Shown: positions 25,166-34,467 of the stretch, in pieces
Layout: each line of letters starts with the position of its first letter
Numbering within the stretch: the stretch's first letter is position 1
NCBI GenBank assembly: GCA_001314865.1
Contig: LJZR01000002.1
Coordinates: 62,001 to 126,000 of the forward strand
Direction: 5' to 3'
Length of the DNA stretch: 64,000 nucleotides
Origin: Phormidesmis priestleyi Ana
GTDB lineage: Bacteria; Cyanobacteriota; Cyanobacteriia; Phormidesmidales; Phormidesmidaceae
The notes under the pieces: generated by a model
Database searches by the model: none
What the model was told of the DNA's origin: nothing
Seen by the model: only the letters and a program-made list of their open reading frames with translations
Translations under genes and position numbers: made by a program

Positions 25166-25894
25166 ATGATTGACTTTTCGGGTTTGGGCATTCAGCTAGA
25201 AAGCGTGGTTGACTTGCTTAAAAGAGAGCTGACCTTTCATACGATTTGTCGTCAGTTGGTTTATCAAAGAATGATTAGAGCTAGCGCCAAGGATCGCGGT
25301 ATAGAGGTTACTGACGACGAAATTCAAGCCGAGGCCGATCGTATACGGCGAGAGTTGCGATTGGAAAACGCACAAAAAACACTGGAGTGGTTACAGGAGA
25401 GAATGATTACGGCTGATGAATGGGAGGCGAGTATTTGCGATCGCCTGCTCAGCCGAAAGCTTGCCGATGCTATGTTTGGCGAGACAGCCACTCACCAATT
25501 TAATCAGCAAAAACTAGACTACGAAAAGGTTTCACTCTATAAAATTGTGATTCTTGACGACAAATGGGCTCAGGAACTGGCCTACCAAATTGAAGAAGAA
25601 GAAATAAGCTTTTTTGAAGCGGCTCATCGCTATGATGACGATGTTACCCGGCGACGCTGCTGCGGTTATGAAGGCGAGATTTCTCGTTGGGCGCTAGCGC
25701 CGGACATTGCGGCTAGTGTGTTCGGCGCACCCGCGCAAACTGTTGTGGGGCCTATTTCGCTGGGTCGAGGATACGGTCTGTTTTTTGTCGATGAATTTAT
25801 TGAGCCTAAGCTCACGGAAGAAACCTACCGAGCCATTTGCGATCGCCTCTTCTACCAATGGCTTGATGGCGAGTTACAGCGATTAGAAGTTTAG
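25166..25894 (+). CDS. Parvulin-type peptidylprolyl isomerase (SurA/PpiC-like)
   Basis: 242 residues. An N-terminal SurA-like helical part (about 1-105; VTDDEIQAEADRIRRELRLE) is followed by a PpiC-type domain (about 115-225) with ISFFEAAHRYDDD, GYEGEISRWALAPDIAASVF and VGPISLGRGYGLFFVDEF. There is no signal peptide, so it may act in the cytoplasm on cargo before export. Its position after the exporter, adaptor and small genes suggests a chaperone role in the same pathway. It catalyses prolyl cis-trans isomerisation if active; I have not verified all active-site residues. Confidence 0.8.
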   Translation: MIDFSGLGIQLESVVDLLKRELTFHTICRQLVYQRMIRASAKDRGIEVTDDEIQAEADRIRRELRLENAQKTLEWLQERMITADEWEASICDRLLSRKLADAMFGETATHQFNQQKLDYEKVSLYKIVILDDKWAQELAYQIEEEEISFFEAAHRYDDDVTRRRCCGYEGEISRWALAPDIAASVFGAPAQTVVGPISLGRGYGLFFVDEFIEPKLTEETYRAICDRLFYQWLDGELQRLEV

Positions 25895-25932
25895 ACGCAG
25901 AAATATGATAGGCATCCAAAAGGGTATTGTTC

Positions 25933-27180
25933 TTACAAATCTAGCAGTTGGTTTTCACCGCAGTGCTTGCAGTGGGGTAAGTGTTTGTAAGTGAGGTTGT
26001 GGCAGCTAGGGCATTCCTGGTATTGAGGATAGCTACAGTGAGGGCAATACACATCATATTTACGAATCTTTTTGGCACAGCTCACGCAGCGCATTTTTTG
26101 GACGCGGTTGGCTGCCTGAATCCGGGTATTAAAAACAACTTTTTGAAGAAACTTAATGATGCCAAAGCCAATTATTGGGATCAGCAGAATTTGCACATAG
26201 TTCCACAAAAACTGAAGACCGCCAAAGAGAACTTCAATAACATCTGCAATCCATTCAAACAAAAAGCCAATTTGGAGAAACTCAAAGACTTTCCAAATGA
26301 GCGGAATGAGAAAGATAACTAGCAGATGCCAGCTAATGAGCGAGACATAGCCATAGCCTTTGCGCTGGGCAAACTGATGGATGGTTGAAGCCAAGAAGAT
26401 AAGAGGCAGCAAAAACAGCGCTTGAAACAAAAGCTGAATGCTCGGATACCAGAACGATGCGCGGCTGTAGCCACTGTCTACTTCGGCGAACTGTGAATCG
26501 TTGTTTAAAAATGCCAGATAGGACTGACTTTCAGCGGTGTTTAGTAGATCAGTTTTGAGAGTTGCTAGGGTGGTTTCTCGCTGTGCGATCGCGCGATCAT
26601 TCTGCTCAATTTCGGCTCTTGCTTGCGCCGCCTCTACGTTATTGATTGACTGCTCACGCGGCTGCCCGGCAATTTCTTCTAGCAGTGTAGAGTCATACTG
26701 CTGACGGATCGTACTATTCTTATCCTTAAAGGAATTAATCTCAGCCTGTACATTGTTAATGGCCTGGGCAATGTCGCGATTGGCTGGCGAATCTACTGCC
26801 TCTTCGACCTGCTCATACTGCAAGCAAATGTTTGAAACGCTTCCCAGTTGACCTTCAGCTGCATCTAAATAGCTCTGCTGCCAAGGTTCATTAGTAACGC
26901 TTAGCACCTCGTTGATTCTGTTGTAGTCTTTATCCGAGATCGAACTATTGCGATATTCTTGCCAGCTGTATTGGCAGGGATAGGCGATTTGCGGACTCAT
27001 GGGCCAGCGGCTGACATCATCTAGTCCTACAAACACATTAAACAAAATGAACAAATCTACAATGATAATGACAATCAGGCTGACCTTATTGATCGGCTCG
27101 TGATTGATTTTGCGAGATTTGTTGAAAAAGCGACCGATGGAGCGACGAATACGAGAGAACATAAAACCTTGCCAGTGCAT
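25933..27180 (-). CDS. Membrane protein with C-terminal double zinc ribbon
   Basis: 415 residues, function not recognised. One membrane segment near the N terminus (about 32-52), an extracytoplasmic Gln/Glu/Asn-rich region with coiled-coil potential (about 130-220), three or four membrane segments (about 230-355), then a cytoplasmic tail with four Cys pairs: CVSC, CPHC, CPSC and CKHC, giving two zinc ribbons. An alternative ATG lies six codons downstream (27162). It is convergent with the isomerase gene with a 38-bp gap. The architecture suggests a membrane sensor or assembly factor, but nothing more specific can be supported. Confidence 0.75.
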   Translation of the reverse strand: MHWQGFMFSRIRRSIGRFFNKSRKINHEPINKVSLIVIIIVDLFILFNVFVGLDDVSRWPMSPQIAYPCQYSWQEYRNSSISDKDYNRINEVLSVTNEPWQQSYLDAAEGQLGSVSNICLQYEQVEEAVDSPANRDIAQAINNVQAEINSFKDKNSTIRQQYDSTLLEEIAGQPREQSINNVEAAQARAEIEQNDRAIAQRETTLATLKTDLLNTAESQSYLAFLNNDSQFAEVDSGYSRASFWYPSIQLLFQALFLLPLIFLASTIHQFAQRKGYGYVSLISWHLLVIFLIPLIWKVFEFLQIGFLFEWIADVIEVLFGGLQFLWNYVQILLIPIIGFGIIKFLQKVVFNTRIQAANRVQKMRCVSCAKKIRKYDVYCPHCSYPQYQECPSCHNLTYKHLPHCKHCGENQLLDL

Positions 27181-27334
27181 ATTGAATCAAGCTTCGGCGA
27201 TGACTGAGCCGAAGCTTGTTCACAGGAACTTTTTGCTTGTTCTCTTAAAGTTAGCCAGTATCTCCTTCTCACTAACGGCTTTATATACCAGTTCTGGTGA
27301 CCGGTCTCGGTGATTCGTCTTGTGTACTACTGAA

Positions 27335-27380
27335 TACTGAACTACTGAACTACTGAACTACTGAACTACTGAACTACTGA
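27335..27380. repeat. 8-bp tandem repeat at hemA 3' end
   Basis: About six copies of TACTGAAC running into the hemA stop codon (27374-27376). Confidence 0.9.
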
Positions 27381-28675
27381 CGGCTACTGGCTTCCTCACG
27401 CGCAGCGGTCTCTAGGTTAAAGAGCACCTTTAAGGTTTCCATGGCGTTATCCCGCGCGTCCATGTCTCTTTGGGCGCGCAGCTGCGTCATCGGATCATGG
27501 AGTATTTTGTTTACAATGCCTCGGGTGAGCGCTTCAACGACACCGCGATGCTTTTCAGAAAATTCTGACCCCAGACGCGACATCGCTTTTTCAAGCTCTT
27601 GGGTGCGGATGGTTTCTACTTTGCTGCGCAAGCTGCTGATAGTGGGGACGGTGTCGAGCGATCGCAGCCAGTCCATAAATTCCTCAACCTCTTCATCAAG
27701 CAGCAGTTCCGCCTCACGCGCCATCTGCCTGCGGCTCTCTTGGTTTTGGGCCACTACGGCCTTGAGATCATCTACATTAAAGGCAAACACGCTATCAATT
27801 TCATTGATATTGCTGTGAACATTGCGCGGCACTGCAATATCAAACACCATAATCTGGCTGCCCTGCTGACACAGCGGGGCCAAATTATCTCGATGCAAAA
27901 TCGGTTCTACCGCTGAGGTGCAGGTAAACACCACATCAGCGCTTACCACCGTTTCCAACATGCTCTCTAGCGTGCCGGTTTTAATCTGGATATCGCCAAA
28001 CTGGGCAGCCAACTCATCGGCTCGCTCAAGGGTGCGATTCAACAGCGTAATATTGCTCGCGCGCTTAGAAATCAGGTGCTGTACTAGCAGACGCGCCATT
28101 TTGCCTGCGCCCAAAATAGCAATATGGCAGTCATCAAAGCTTTCAACCTTCATCAAGGCCAACTCAGCAGCAGCTGAGCTAATGGAAACTGCGCCCGTCC
28201 CTAAGTTGGTTTCTGTCCGAACGCGCTTGCCCGCCTTAATAGAGTCTTTCAGCAGACGGTTGAGCACTCGGCCCACCCCTTTGTGCTGCTGACCCAGACT
28301 CAGCGCATGTTTTACCTGCGCCAAAATTTGCCCCTCGCCCAATACCAGACTGTCTAGTCCTGCTGAAACCCGCATAAGGTGTGTGACCGCATCCTGCTGA
28401 AGCAGCACGAATAGATGAGGGCGCAAACATTCTAGACTAATGCCGCTGTGCTCAGACAAAAAGCGCATGACATCGCGGATGCCTGATTCAGTTTCGCTCG
28501 CAACAATGTGAATTTCTAAACGATTGCAGGTGCTGAGAATAGAAACTTCTTGAATGGTTGGCGAACCGCTGAGATGAGCTATGGCATCAGCGACCTGAGC
28601 AGAAGGGATGCTCAGTTTTTCTCGGACTTCAACCGGCGCAGTCTGGTGACTGAGCCCAACAACAGCTATATTCAT
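27374..28675 (-). CDS. hemA: Glutamyl-tRNA reductase
   Basis: 433 residues. It starts [20 protein letters not shown] and carries catalytic Cys50 in [10 protein letters not shown]; the [18 protein letters not shown] motif, the NADPH-binding domain with ILGAGKMA and the C-terminal dimerisation domain are all present. It reduces glutamyl-tRNA(Glu) to glutamate-1-semialdehyde, the committed step to heme, chlorophyll and phycobilins. In cyanobacteria this gene lies close to glpX, as here (412-bp gap, same strand). The spacer holds the glpX terminator, so hemA has its own promoter in 28676-28865. Very secure. Confidence 0.97.
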   Translation of the reverse strand: MNIAVVGLSHQTAPVEVREKLSIPSAQVADAIAHLSGSPTIQEVSILSTCNRLEIHIVASETESGIRDVMRFLSEHSGISLECLRPHLFVLLQQDAVTHLMRVSAGLDSLVLGEGQILAQVKHALSLGQQHKGVGRVLNRLLKDSIKAGKRVRTETNLGTGAVSISSAAAELALMKVESFDDCHIAILGAGKMARLLVQHLISKRASNITLLNRTLERADELAAQFGDIQIKTGTLESMLETVVSADVVFTCTSAVEPILHRDNLAPLCQQGSQIMVFDIAVPRNVHSNINEIDSVFAFNVDDLKAVVAQNQESRRQMAREAELLLDEEVEEFMDWLRSLDTVPTISSLRSKVETIRTQELEKAMSRLGSEFSEKHRGVVEALTRGIVNKILHDPMTQLRAQRDMDARDNAMETLKVLFNLETAAREEASSRQ

Positions 28676-29087
28676 TCGGCGTCCTAGGAATCTGTTACGA
28701 AGAATCTTCTATTTACTTCTATTTAATAGTGGTGGAGCACAGCGCTCTGTTTCTAAGGTATTAAATAACCGGCTGCTATCTCAAGATAACTAAACAAAAC
28801 TCCATTTTAGGAGACAGAAATAGAATATTACTTAACCTTATTAGCGCGATTTTAGAGCGAGCAAACTGAAAAAGGGAAATCAGGCTATCCTAATCTCCCT
28901 TTCTTTGCAGTGTTACCTGGCAGTCACTGGGCACTCGCATTGCATAACGCCATACATAACGCTACACATAACGCAATTTTTATAGCGTGCTGTCACCCTA
29001 TATATGCTATCGCCTTACTAGATGTCTTGCCGATTATCTCCTTGCAGAGATTTATGCGTCGTCTTTCTAAGCGCTCAGTTCCAAGCG
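28676..29087. other. Spacer between glpX and hemA
   Basis: Contains the glpX terminator (28868-28902) and, at 28935-28975, repeats of CATAACGC. The remaining 190 bp directly before hemA is AT-rich and is the likely hemA promoter region; no specific element recognised. Confidence 0.5.
28868..28902 (-). terminator. Intrinsic terminator of glpX
   Basis: On the minus strand: AAAGGGAGAT pairs with ATTTCCCTTT (one G-U pair), with a 12-base centre that can itself pair AGG/CCT, followed by TTTTTC. It lies about 186 bp after the glpX stop. Confidence 0.75.
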
Positions 29088-30125
29088 CTATCTCAGGCTC
29101 ACACGCTTGGGCTTGCCAGACATATGAATGGTATCTACAAAGCGAGCCGTTTGAGACTGGCTAGAAATAACCAAACTCTGAGTACGGTAGCCGCCGTTGA
29201 AGAAGCGCACGCCATTCATGAGGGTTCCGGGTGTAATACCGCAGCCCGCAAAGAGGACATTTTCGCCGTTGGCGAGTTCTTCAGCGCTGTAGATTTTATC
29301 GGGGTCGGTGATACCCATAGAGGCTAAGCGCTCTAGGTTAGCTTCTTTGCTCTCACCAATGAGGCCAGTTTTTACAACTGCAGGGTCATAAATGAGCTGT
29401 CCTTGGAAGTGACCACCTAAGCAGCGCATGGCCGCAGCTGAAATCACACCCTCTGGTGCTGCGCCAATTCCCATGAGTGCATGGACGTTGGTGCCTTCAA
29501 ATCCGCAAGAAATAGCCGCTGAAACATCGCCATCACTAATGAGACGAACCCGAGCACCCGCATCGCGAATCTCTTGGATTAGGCCGTTATGACGCTCACG
29601 CTTCATTACGATAACCACCAGCTCATCAACGCCGCGATCTAGGCATTCGGCCAAAATCTTGAGGTTTTCAGCGGGTGACTTGCTGATGTCTACCTTGCCT
29701 TTAGCTGCGGGTGGTGCAGCTAATTTGTTCATGTAAAAGTCGGGCGCTGCGAACAGGCCGCCTTTTTCGGAGATGGCGAGCACGGCCATAGAACCGGGCT
29801 GACCGTAGGCGCAAAGGTTGGTGCCTTCGCATGGGTCTACGGCGATATCGATTTCGATTAGCTCGTCAGGGGTGCAAACCTTATCCGCGTCGGGCTGTGT
29901 ACAAATGCCGACTTCCTCACCGATGTAGAGCATGGGCGCGTCGTCGCGTTCGCCTTCACCAATGACAATTTTGCCGCGCATATGAATTTTGTTCATACGC
30001 TCGCGCATTGCTTCTACTGCTACTTCGTCCGCGATGTCTTTTTCGCCTTTGCCCATCCAGCGTGCAGACGCGATCGCTGCCTGCTCGACGACTTCAATAA
30101 TCTCTAAACCGAGGGTGGTTTCCAC
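29088..30125 (-). CDS. glpX: Fructose-1,6-/sedoheptulose-1,7-bisphosphatase class II
   Basis: 345 residues. Typical cyanobacterial dual-function enzyme: starts [20 protein letters not shown], metal/phosphate motifs [11 protein letters not shown] and VDPCEGTN, then [13 protein letters not shown] and [12 protein letters not shown]. It dephosphorylates both sugar bisphosphates in the Calvin cycle and gluconeogenesis. Length matches the family. The gene has its own terminator and sits upstream of hemA on the same strand. Confidence 0.96.
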   Translation of the reverse strand: METTLGLEIIEVVEQAAIASARWMGKGEKDIADEVAVEAMRERMNKIHMRGKIVIGEGERDDAPMLYIGEEVGICTQPDADKVCTPDELIEIDIAVDPCEGTNLCAYGQPGSMAVLAISEKGGLFAAPDFYMNKLAAPPAAKGKVDISKSPAENLKILAECLDRGVDELVVIVMKRERHNGLIQEIRDAGARVRLISDGDVSAAISCGFEGTNVHALMGIGAAPEGVISAAAMRCLGGHFQGQLIYDPAVVKTGLIGESKEANLERLASMGITDPDKIYSAEELANGENVLFAGCGITPGTLMNGVRFFNGGYRTQSLVISSQSQTARFVDTIHMSGKPKRVSLR

Positions 30126-30298
30126 GGGGTATTTATTCCTCCAAACTGCCGAATCTAGCCGATATTAAAAGAGATTTAAATTCTCTTGCGGGCCATCTTT
30201 GAGTTTATCAGAGAATAGGGATCGCCTCGCTCAAACAAATTGCTCAAACAAAATTAAACCCAAAGATAAACCCAAAGAGCGACTCAACAAAAAGGTGC

Positions 30299-32311
30299 CT
30301 ATAGCGGCCCTGGTTTAGCCGCCTTAGATAGCTTCACATAAAGGTCATAGTCCATCGTGCGGCGATCTGTGGGGGAAGCTTTGCCGTCGCCGATGACAGT
30401 GGTCATGCCAATTGCCTCAATGGCGGCAGTTGGGCCGTCTTCGGGCAAGGCTGGCAGCGGAAATACGCCGCCAGCGAGGCTATTGATTGTGGTCAAATCT
30501 AAGTAAAAATGGCCATTGTTGGGCTCAGGCGCTTGGCTGGTGAGGGTTTGAAATAGGCGGTTAGCGGCCAGCGGACGGGTGGGTGTAGGGGCGATCGCCT
30601 GTACGGCATCTGCACCCATGGCAAAAAAGGCGACGTTGCCAGGTAGCCAACCATGGCTAAACTGGACGCCTTGAAAAGGGGAAATCCATTCTGTCACTGA
30701 GCCCCCTTCAAACTCCCGCGTGTTGACCTGGTACCGATAGCGACTGGCCATCACATCATCAAGCTGGGCCCAAGTTGATTCTGCAAGCTGACGATCGTTC
30801 GTTTGCACCATCATCAGGAGCGGTGCATTTTCAATTCCAGGCTCGGCCAGCTGAGGCTCTGAAGATTCTTCTGAAGAATCTTCGGAGGGTGTTTGCTCTG
30901 GCACGGCTTTTTGAACCGGTGGCAATACGCCTAGCGCAAATTCACCTGCCGCCCAAGGCATAATGTCTTCATCGAGATCCAAACCCGTTTGGGTGAGTAG
31001 TCCTGCCTTCAAATTTTGGGGGTTTGGGAAAAACGGCGGTGAGCTGTTGCTTTCACTAAACCCTTGCCAAAACTTTTGCAGGTTGCTTCCTGAGGCCATA
31101 ATCAGCGTGTCGTCGGGCAGACGGCGGGGCATTTTGCCAGCTGCGTTACTAAGTTCGCTGTAGGCCAGATCATTTTTAGGGTCCAGCCAGCTCGTGCCTT
31201 GAAATCGGATGCCCTCCGACTCAATTAGGGCATTGGCGACGATGCCCTGCGACCCTTGCAAGGGAATGATGTTGCGATTAGAACCTATCCCCGATGAGGG
31301 CGCGATCGCCTGAGTGGCCGCTGGAATGTTGAGGTAGATCTGCGCAAAGTTTTTGCCGGGTGGCTGGGGCGATTCTACGCGGGTAGCGGCCTTGCGATAG
31401 CCAGCAATATCTAGGAGCGATCGCCCTCCTTTATGGGTGTCAATCGCCTGCTCAATTCCCGACTGACTGTTACTGAGCAGTAGCCAGCTACTGCCAATCA
31501 CCGCAGATTCTATCGCGAGGCCGTCTTTGGACTCAATGGTTTTAATATCAACGCCTTTATAAGTGCGATCGCTCCAGGTGATAGACGAGGCTTTAGGTCC
31601 TTCGCCAATGAGCGTCTTGGCCTTCAGCGGATCGTCAATTGGGATGACCAGTACCAGGTTTTGAGCGGCCATATCAATGCCGCCTAAGGATTCGCTAGCC
31701 GAATCGCCAGAGGCATCTTTGTCAGTGAGGACTGCTAAGGTAACGCGATCGCCTATCCAGGGCTTAATATCTCGCTTAAAGCTATAGCCATTGAGCGTAA
31801 ATAATCTATCCTTCCACGCGCTCAGTAGGCCATCGAACTGCTGCTGAGTTTCAGCCGTGCCAAACTGTCTGAGTTTTGTCCAAGTGAGCTCATCAGTCGT
31901 AAGGGTCATGGTCGCGATCGCCGTTTGGGGCACTAGCTGTGTCCCCGCTGGCAAAAGGCTTCTAGGCGCACGCTGAGCAAAGTTAAGATAAGCGACCGTG
32001 CCCCCGCCAATTAACAGCACAGCGCTGAGCAATAGCAGCTTAGGCGGCTTTTTGAGCAGCCGGGGCAAAAAACTAGGCGTAAATTTTGACCGAGGCGCAT
32101 CTTTCCCTGGGGTTGGCTCTGCACCGGGATTTTCTTGTTGTTTGTCCTGCGCTGTCGGATCTTGAACCACGGATTTGAGCCCTGTAGAGTTTATGCATGC
32201 AAAATGCCAGGCGGGATATATGCCAGATGCGATATCCGCTTGGGTTGTAGCAGCAGAAGGTATCAGCAAAAGAAAGTATAAGCAGAGAAACTGTAGCAGA
32301 GAACTTGACAA
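30299..32311 (-). CDS. DUF3352 domain protein
   Basis: Up to 670 residues. A single membrane segment at about 90-110 (KLLLLSAVLLIGGGTVAYL) is followed by the DUF3352 region starting LLPAGTQLVPQTAIATMTLT, with recurring LGGIDMAAQNLVLVIPIDDP and LPDDTLIMASGSN features. The protein is probably anchored in the membrane with the bulk outside the cytoplasm. The start is uncertain: an in-frame GTG at 32170 would give 623 residues, still before the membrane segment, and would leave a longer divergent promoter region with menA. Function of the family is unknown; it is widespread in cyanobacteria. Confidence 0.82.
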   Translation of the reverse strand: MSSSLLQFLCLYFLLLIPSAATTQADIASGIYPAWHFACINSTGLKSVVQDPTAQDKQQENPGAEPTPGKDAPRSKFTPSFLPRLLKKPPKLLLLSAVLLIGGGTVAYLNFAQRAPRSLLPAGTQLVPQTAIATMTLTTDELTWTKLRQFGTAETQQQFDGLLSAWKDRLFTLNGYSFKRDIKPWIGDRVTLAVLTDKDASGDSASESLGGIDMAAQNLVLVIPIDDPLKAKTLIGEGPKASSITWSDRTYKGVDIKTIESKDGLAIESAVIGSSWLLLSNSQSGIEQAIDTHKGGRSLLDIAGYRKAATRVESPQPPGKNFAQIYLNIPAATQAIAPSSGIGSNRNIIPLQGSQGIVANALIESEGIRFQGTSWLDPKNDLAYSELSNAAGKMPRRLPDDTLIMASGSNLQKFWQGFSESNSSPPFFPNPQNLKAGLLTQTGLDLDEDIMPWAAGEFALGVLPPVQKAVPEQTPSEDSSEESSEPQLAEPGIENAPLLMMVQTNDRQLAESTWAQLDDVMASRYRYQVNTREFEGGSVTEWISPFQGVQFSHGWLPGNVAFFAMGADAVQAIAPTPTRPLAANRLFQTLTSQAPEPNNGHFYLDLTTINSLAGGVFPLPALPEDGPTAAIEAIGMTTVIGDGKASPTDRRTMDYDLYVKLSKAAKPGPL

Positions 32312-32486
32312 ATGTGACCTGTGAAACTTGTCAATCCATCCTGCATTCCCCTGTGCTCTTCAAAGTTTGAGTTTTTTTTCTATGGCTCAAACGCTTCTAA
32401 ACAAGCGGCTATGCTAAGTTCTAATGCGCCTTCGTTCCACATTTTTAAAGGCTCCAAATCTAAAGACTCCAAAACCACCTGCCCAT

Positions 32487-33458
32487 ATGACCATCCAAAC
32501 AGCCAGTCAACCCGCAGGCCAGCCTGTCAACCCATTAGCTGACAGCGCTGCCGATCGCTCACAGCTTTGGATGGCCGCTATTAAACCACCGATGTATTGC
32601 GTTGCAATCATGCCTATTTGCGTTGGCAGCGTGGTCGCTTTTGTTCAAACCGGTATTTTTTATTGGGGCATCTTTGTAACCTTTGCCTTTTCAGCCGTCC
32701 TCTTGCTGGTTTGGGAGAACCTCAGCAACGATGTGTTTGATGCCACCACTGGCATTGATAAAAACAAACACCATTCGCTAGTCAACCTGACGCGCAATCG
32801 TCGTTTGATCTTTTGGCTCAGCAATTTGGCCTTGGGTTTGGGCGTTGCGGGTATCGTGGCGATCGCGCTATGGCAAAAGGATGTGACAGTACTGGCGATG
32901 GTGCTGGCTTGCTGCCTGTTGGGTTACTTGTATCAAGGACCGCCTTTTCGGCTAGGTTACCAAGGGCTGGGCGAAATTCTATGCTTTTTCAGCTTTGGGC
33001 CATTGGCGGTTGGCGCTGCCTACTATGCTCAGACCCAAGTCTGGGAGGAGTTTGCCTGGAGCTGGCTAAATCCGCTCTTGCCCGCTGCGACTATTATCGG
33101 GATCACCACAACGCTGGTTCTTTTTTGCTCTCATTTTCATCAAGTCGCAGATGACCTTAAAGCCGGTAAACGGTCACCGATTGTGAGGCTGGGCACTCGG
33201 CGTTCGGCGCAGCTATTACCCTGGGCCTGTGGCGGTATCGGTATGATTTGGGCGATCGCCACTTGGCAGGGCGGGCTGCCGCTGAGCGCTGCGTTACTAT
33301 GGGGCAGTGCGCCGCCCGCGTTTAAGCTATGTCGGCATGTGCTCACGTTTCATGCTCAGCCCCTGCGTGTGAGCAACGCTAAGTTTTTAGCCATTCATTT
33401 TCATTTTTGGAGCGGGCTGTTACTGGTATCGGGACTGCTTATTTCAACAGTTGGGTAA
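32487..33458 (+). CDS. menA: 1,4-dihydroxy-2-naphthoate prenyl/phytyltransferase MenA
   Basis: 323 residues from ATG 32487; the frame opens at 32424 but the extra 21 residues are not family-like. UbiA-type membrane enzyme with about eight membrane segments. The prenyl-diphosphate site is NDVFDATTGIDKNKHHS and the second acidic motif is DDLKAGKRSPIVRLG. In cyanobacteria it adds a phytyl chain to dihydroxynaphthoate in phylloquinone synthesis for photosystem I. First gene of menA-menC-menE; its stop lies 4 bp before the menC ATG, which implies coupling. Confidence 0.93.
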   Translation: MTIQTASQPAGQPVNPLADSAADRSQLWMAAIKPPMYCVAIMPICVGSVVAFVQTGIFYWGIFVTFAFSAVLLLVWENLSNDVFDATTGIDKNKHHSLVNLTRNRRLIFWLSNLALGLGVAGIVAIALWQKDVTVLAMVLACCLLGYLYQGPPFRLGYQGLGEILCFFSFGPLAVGAAYYAQTQVWEEFAWSWLNPLLPAATIIGITTTLVLFCSHFHQVADDLKAGKRSPIVRLGTRRSAQLLPWACGGIGMIWAIATWQGGLPLSAALLWGSAPPAFKLCRHVLTFHAQPLRVSNAKFLAIHFHFWSGLLLVSGLLISTVG

Positions 33459-33462
33459 GGGC

Positions 33463-34467
33463 ATGGCAGAACCGTTGACTTTTGAGTTTCGTCCCTATCG
33501 GCGACCCTTTCGACAAACTTTAAAGACAAGCCACGGTAATTGGACGCATCGTGAAGGCATCATTTTAAAATTTGCTGACCCACAAGGGCGCACAGGGTTT
33601 GGCGAAATTGCCCCTTTGCCCTGGTTTGGCACCGAAACACAGGCGCAGGCTTTGGCTTTTTGCCGCCAAATTCCCCACCAGCTGGCCAACCACAGCTCCG
33701 CTCAGACTGCGTTTGAGATTATGCCTACATTGCCTGCCTGCAAGTTCGGCTTTGAGATCGCGCTGAGAAATTTGTCTTGCGATATTCACTGCGCTGAGCT
33801 AGAGAACCGTCACTATAGCGGCCTGCTGCCAGCGGGCGAAGCGGCGCTGTCAGCCTGGACATCGCTATGGGCTATGGGCCATCGCACGTTTAAATGGAAA
33901 ATTGGGGTTGCGCCGGTTGCCGTTGAGCTTGCTTGGCTCAGTCGGCTAATGGAGCAGCTGCCGCTGGGTGCAAAGCTCAGGCTTGATGCCAATGGCGGGC
34001 TAGATGAACTCACCGCCCATCACTGGCTAGATCACTGCGATCGCTTAGGTCATCGCATCGAATTTATTGAGCAGCCCCTTCCGCCGCATCAGTTCAATGA
34101 CCTGCTCAAGCTTGCCAAGCGCTACCACACGCCCATCGCTCTTGATGAATCTATCACCACGCTCGATCAGCTCAAAACCCATTATTTTCGAGGTTGGCAG
34201 GGCATTTATGTGATCAAAGCAGCGATTTTGGGCTCACCTAGTCAGCTCAAACATTTTTGTGTTGACTACCCAATTGATTGGGTCATTTCATCCGTTTTTG
34301 AAACTGACATTGGTCGTCAGGCACTGATTGATCTCACGATAGAGCTGGCGATGCTGCTACCCGATGCGCCTCATCGGGTATTGGGTATGGGAACGCAGCA
34401 GTGGCTCCCTAACGACGGCCTAGACGACCCCGATTGGGAGGCGCTATGGCGACGTCTGAGGGATTGA
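33463..34467 (+). CDS. menC: o-Succinylbenzoate synthase MenC
   Basis: 334 residues from ATG 33463 with GGTAAGGG just upstream. Enolase-superfamily enzyme: KWKIGV carries the catalytic Lys of the KxK motif, the metal ligands are in LDANGGLD, EFIEQPL and LDESI, and the second Lys is in YVIKAAILG. It dehydrates SHCHC to o-succinylbenzoate. The 3' end overlaps the menE ATG by 22 bp. Length and motif order agree with cyanobacterial MenC. Confidence 0.93.
   Translation: MAEPLTFEFRPYRRPFRQTLKTSHGNWTHREGIILKFADPQGRTGFGEIAPLPWFGTETQAQALAFCRQIPHQLANHSSAQTAFEIMPTLPACKFGFEIALRNLSCDIHCAELENRHYSGLLPAGEAALSAWTSLWAMGHRTFKWKIGVAPVAVELAWLSRLMEQLPLGAKLRLDANGGLDELTAHHWLDHCDRLGHRIEFIEQPLPPHQFNDLLKLAKRYHTPIALDESITTLDQLKTHYFRGWQGIYVIKAAILGSPSQLKHFCVDYPIDWVISSVFETDIGRQALIDLTIELAMLLPDAPHRVLGMGTQQWLPNDGLDDPDWEALWRRLRD

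Noticed and set aside
32313-32423. Riboswitch upstream of menA
   Set aside because: Short divergent spacer with no conserved fold or known motif visible.
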